Below the pieces are notes generated by a model, which worked only from the letters and a program-made list of their open reading frames with translations, was not told the origin of the DNA and did no database searches. From positions 1 through 7,277 of the forward strand of contig JAILLM010000023.1 of assembly GCA_024693165.1 (NCBI GenBank): DNA of 7,277 nucleotides, written 5' to 3'. The DNA is from Bacilli bacterium. GTDB lineage: Bacteria; Bacillota_I; Bacilli_A; RF39; UBA660. The position numbers were made by a program, and so were the translations under genes. Shown in pieces: positions 5,736 to 7,277 of this stretch (positions are counted from its first letter, which is position 1; each line of letters begins with the position of its first letter).

Positions 5736-7277
5736 TTATTTAGAATTTGTATCATTATTTTCAGTCTTTTTTTCTACTTCCATAACAACTGGTAGAATCA
5801 TTGGTCTTCTTCCAGTTACTTTATTTATATACATACTTAATTCTAATATAATTAAGTTCTTTAAATCTGTTATGTTAGTTTTGTTTTTAATTGCATTGTT
5901 AACTATTTCTGATACTTTATTTTCAATATCTTGAATTAATGCTTTATTATCGTTAACCATTACAAATCCACGAGTAGTGATGTTTGGTTTAATAAGTAGT
6001 TGATGAGATTTCTTATCAATATTAAGAATTGTTACTAAGATACCATCTTTACTCATAAGTTTTCTGTCTTTAAGTACGACAGATCCAACTTCACCAATAC
6101 GAGATCCATCTACGTAAACTGTTGATGCTTGAACTCTTCCTGCTTTTTTACAAGTTCCATCTTTCATGATTTTAACAACATCACCGTTTTCACAAAGGAA
6201 AGAGTGTCCTTTTTCTACATCACATTGTTCTGCTAAAGTAATATGTTGTTTAAGCATTCTATATTCACCATGGATAGGCATGAAGTATTCTGGTTTAAGT
6301 AATCTTAACATCCATTGTAATTCGCCACTTCTTGCATGTCCTGATGTATGTAGAGATTCATCATCTTCGTTAGTATAAACTTTAACACCCTTAAGGTATA
6401 ACTTGTTAATTACATAATTAACTGATTTAGTATTACCAGGGATTGGGTTAGATGAGAATACTATTACATCATCTGGTAAAAGTTTTACTTGTTTATGAGT
6501 ACCAGCTGCGATTCTAGAAAGTGCAGCAAGTGGTTCACCTTGAGAACCTGTACATAAAATTATATACTCATGTTTCTTTAAGTTTCTTGCAGTATTCATA
6601 TCAATGAATATTGTAGGGTCATTAAGAAGTTCATTCTTAAGTGCTATTTCTTTAGCATTTTCCATACTTCTACCAAATACTACAATTTTTCTATTGTTTT
6701 CTTTACAAGTTTCTACGATATGTTTAATACGATAAATGTTAGATGCAAATGTTGCTAAGATAATTCTACTTGTTTGTTCTTTAGCAAATACATTACCAAG
6801 CGCTTGGTCTACAACTGATTCAGATGCAGAGAAACCTGGAACTAATGCATTAGTAGATTCACTTAGTAAAAGTTTTACTCCTTCTTCTCCAAGACGTGCC
6901 ATTTTATGAATATCAGCCATTGGTCCGATTGGAGTTAAGTCAAACTTAAAGTCTCCAGTATGAACAATGTTTCCAAATGGTGTATGGATTACAATCGCAT
7001 AACTATCTGGGATAGAGTGAGTAGTATTAATAAAATCTACAGACATATATTTAAAATCTAATTTTGTATCTTTATTATAAGCTTCTAGCATATCTGTAGG
7101 TTGATTTCTATCTTCTAACTTTTTAACTATTAAATCGCAAGCAATCTTTGGTGCATATATCTTAGGTATTTTAACATTTTGTAATAAGAATGGAATACCT
7201 CCGATATGGTCCTCATGACCATGTGTAATAATTAAAGCTTTAATTTTATCTTCGTTATTTTTAATATGAGTAAAATC
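5736..7277 (-). CDS. rnj: Ribonuclease J (beta-CASP metallo-beta-lactamase RNase), 5'-partial
   Basis: The - strand frame is open to the window edge, so the ATG at 7091 is internal; 513 residues are visible. RNase J is the 5'-3' exonuclease and endonuclease of mRNA decay and rRNA maturation in Bacillota. The zinc ligands are complete: HGHEDH (visible residues 19-24), His87 in TTHSIPDS, Asp109 in HTGDFKFD, and His336 in PIHGEYR. The beta-CASP segment shows ILATFASNIYR, VVFGRSMENA, CTGSQGEP, SSNPIPGN and TSGHARSGE (His314). Aligning His87 and Asp109 with Bacillus RNase J1 His142 and Asp164 suggests about 55 missing residues of a roughly 568-residue protein, slightly longer than the 555 of B. 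subtilis J1. The C-terminal domain ends with RRPMILPVVMEVE, typical of the family, and a short polar Asn-rich tail. The full catalytic set fits an active J1-like enzyme; J1 or J2 paralogy cannot be settled here. It converges on the pyrophosphatase gene with a shared terminator. Confidence 0.95.
   Translation of the reverse strand, partial: DFTHIKNNEDKIKALIITHGHEDHIGGIPFLLQNVKIPKIYAPKIACDLIVKKLEDRNQPTDMLEAYNKDTKLDFKYMSVDFINTTHSIPDSYAIVIHTPFGNIVHTGDFKFDLTPIGPMADIHKMARLGEEGVKLLLSESTNALVPGFSASESVVDQALGNVFAKEQTSRIILATFASNIYRIKHIVETCKENNRKIVVFGRSMENAKEIALKNELLNDPTIFIDMNTARNLKKHEYIILCTGSQGEPLAALSRIAAGTHKQVKLLPDDVIVFSSNPIPGNTKSVNYVINKLYLKGVKVYTNEDDESLHTSGHARSGELQWMLRLLKPEYFMPIHGEYRMLKQHITLAEQCDVEKGHSFLCENGDVVKIMKDGTCKKAGRVQASTVYVDGSRIGEVGSVVLKDRKLMSKDGILVTILNIDKKSHQLLIKPNITTRGFVMVNDNKALIQDIENKVSEIVNNAIKNKTNITDLKNLIILELSMYINKVTGRRPMILPVVMEVEKKTENNDTNSK

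Noticed and set aside
6166..6378. 70-codon open frame on the + strand within ribonuclease J
   Set aside because: It mirrors conserved codons of the beta-CASP region and has no sign of its own gene.
7089..7091. ATG (on the - strand) at 7091 as start of ribonuclease J
   Set aside because: The same frame continues upstream with the essential HGHEDH zinc motif, so this Met is internal.
1..7277. Mycoplasma-type code with TGA as Trp
   Set aside because: All reading frames are complete without TGA, Trp is always TGG, and none of the genes needs TGA readthrough; the standard code is sufficient.

Overview
The window is strongly AT-rich DNA. Its codons favour A or T in the third position, Trp is read as TGG, and every gene closes with TAA or TAG. 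With the RNase J gene and the ABC exporter pair, this points to a low-GC Bacillota or Mycoplasmatota-type bacterium that uses the standard genetic code. The species cannot be named from the sequence alone.

Left part (1-4829, + strand): three ABC exporter half-transporters are arranged head to tail in what looks like one transcription unit. The first is cut by the window edge. Its visible part is the end of a membrane domain plus a nucleotide-binding domain (NBD) with an intact Walker A, but its LSGGQ signature reads INEEE and two other catalytic positions are altered. After 17 bases come two full half-transporters of 702 and 610 residues that overlap by one base (TAATG). They form a textbook asymmetric heterodimeric multidrug-type exporter. 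The 702-residue subunit has Asp for the catalytic Glu and Gln for the switch His. The 610-residue subunit has a SQGQ signature but intact catalytic residues. A strong intrinsic terminator (4829-4856) closes the unit.

Middle part (4857-5727, + strand): a compact promoter region holds several copies of an ATTATAA(A)CAA-like motif in direct and inverted orientation, overlapping a good sigma-A promoter (TTGAAA, 18 bases, TATAAT). It drives an unrecognised 48-codon small gene with its own ribosome binding site. That gene is followed 20 bases later by a divergent member of the Ham1/RdgB/ITPA (non-canonical purine NTP pyrophosphatase) family, 187 residues long. A 13-bp hairpin at 5695-5726 ends this unit and probably also works on the opposite strand.

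Right part (5736-7277, - strand): a convergent gene for ribonuclease J runs off the right edge. All visible catalytic metal ligands are present, and by alignment with the Bacillus enzyme only about 55 N-terminal residues are missing.

The points most worth a second look are the signature-less NBD of the first exporter, the 48-residue small protein with its operator-like repeats, and the unusual C-terminal motif of the pyrophosphatase. No phage, insertion sequence, CRISPR or RNA gene is visible.
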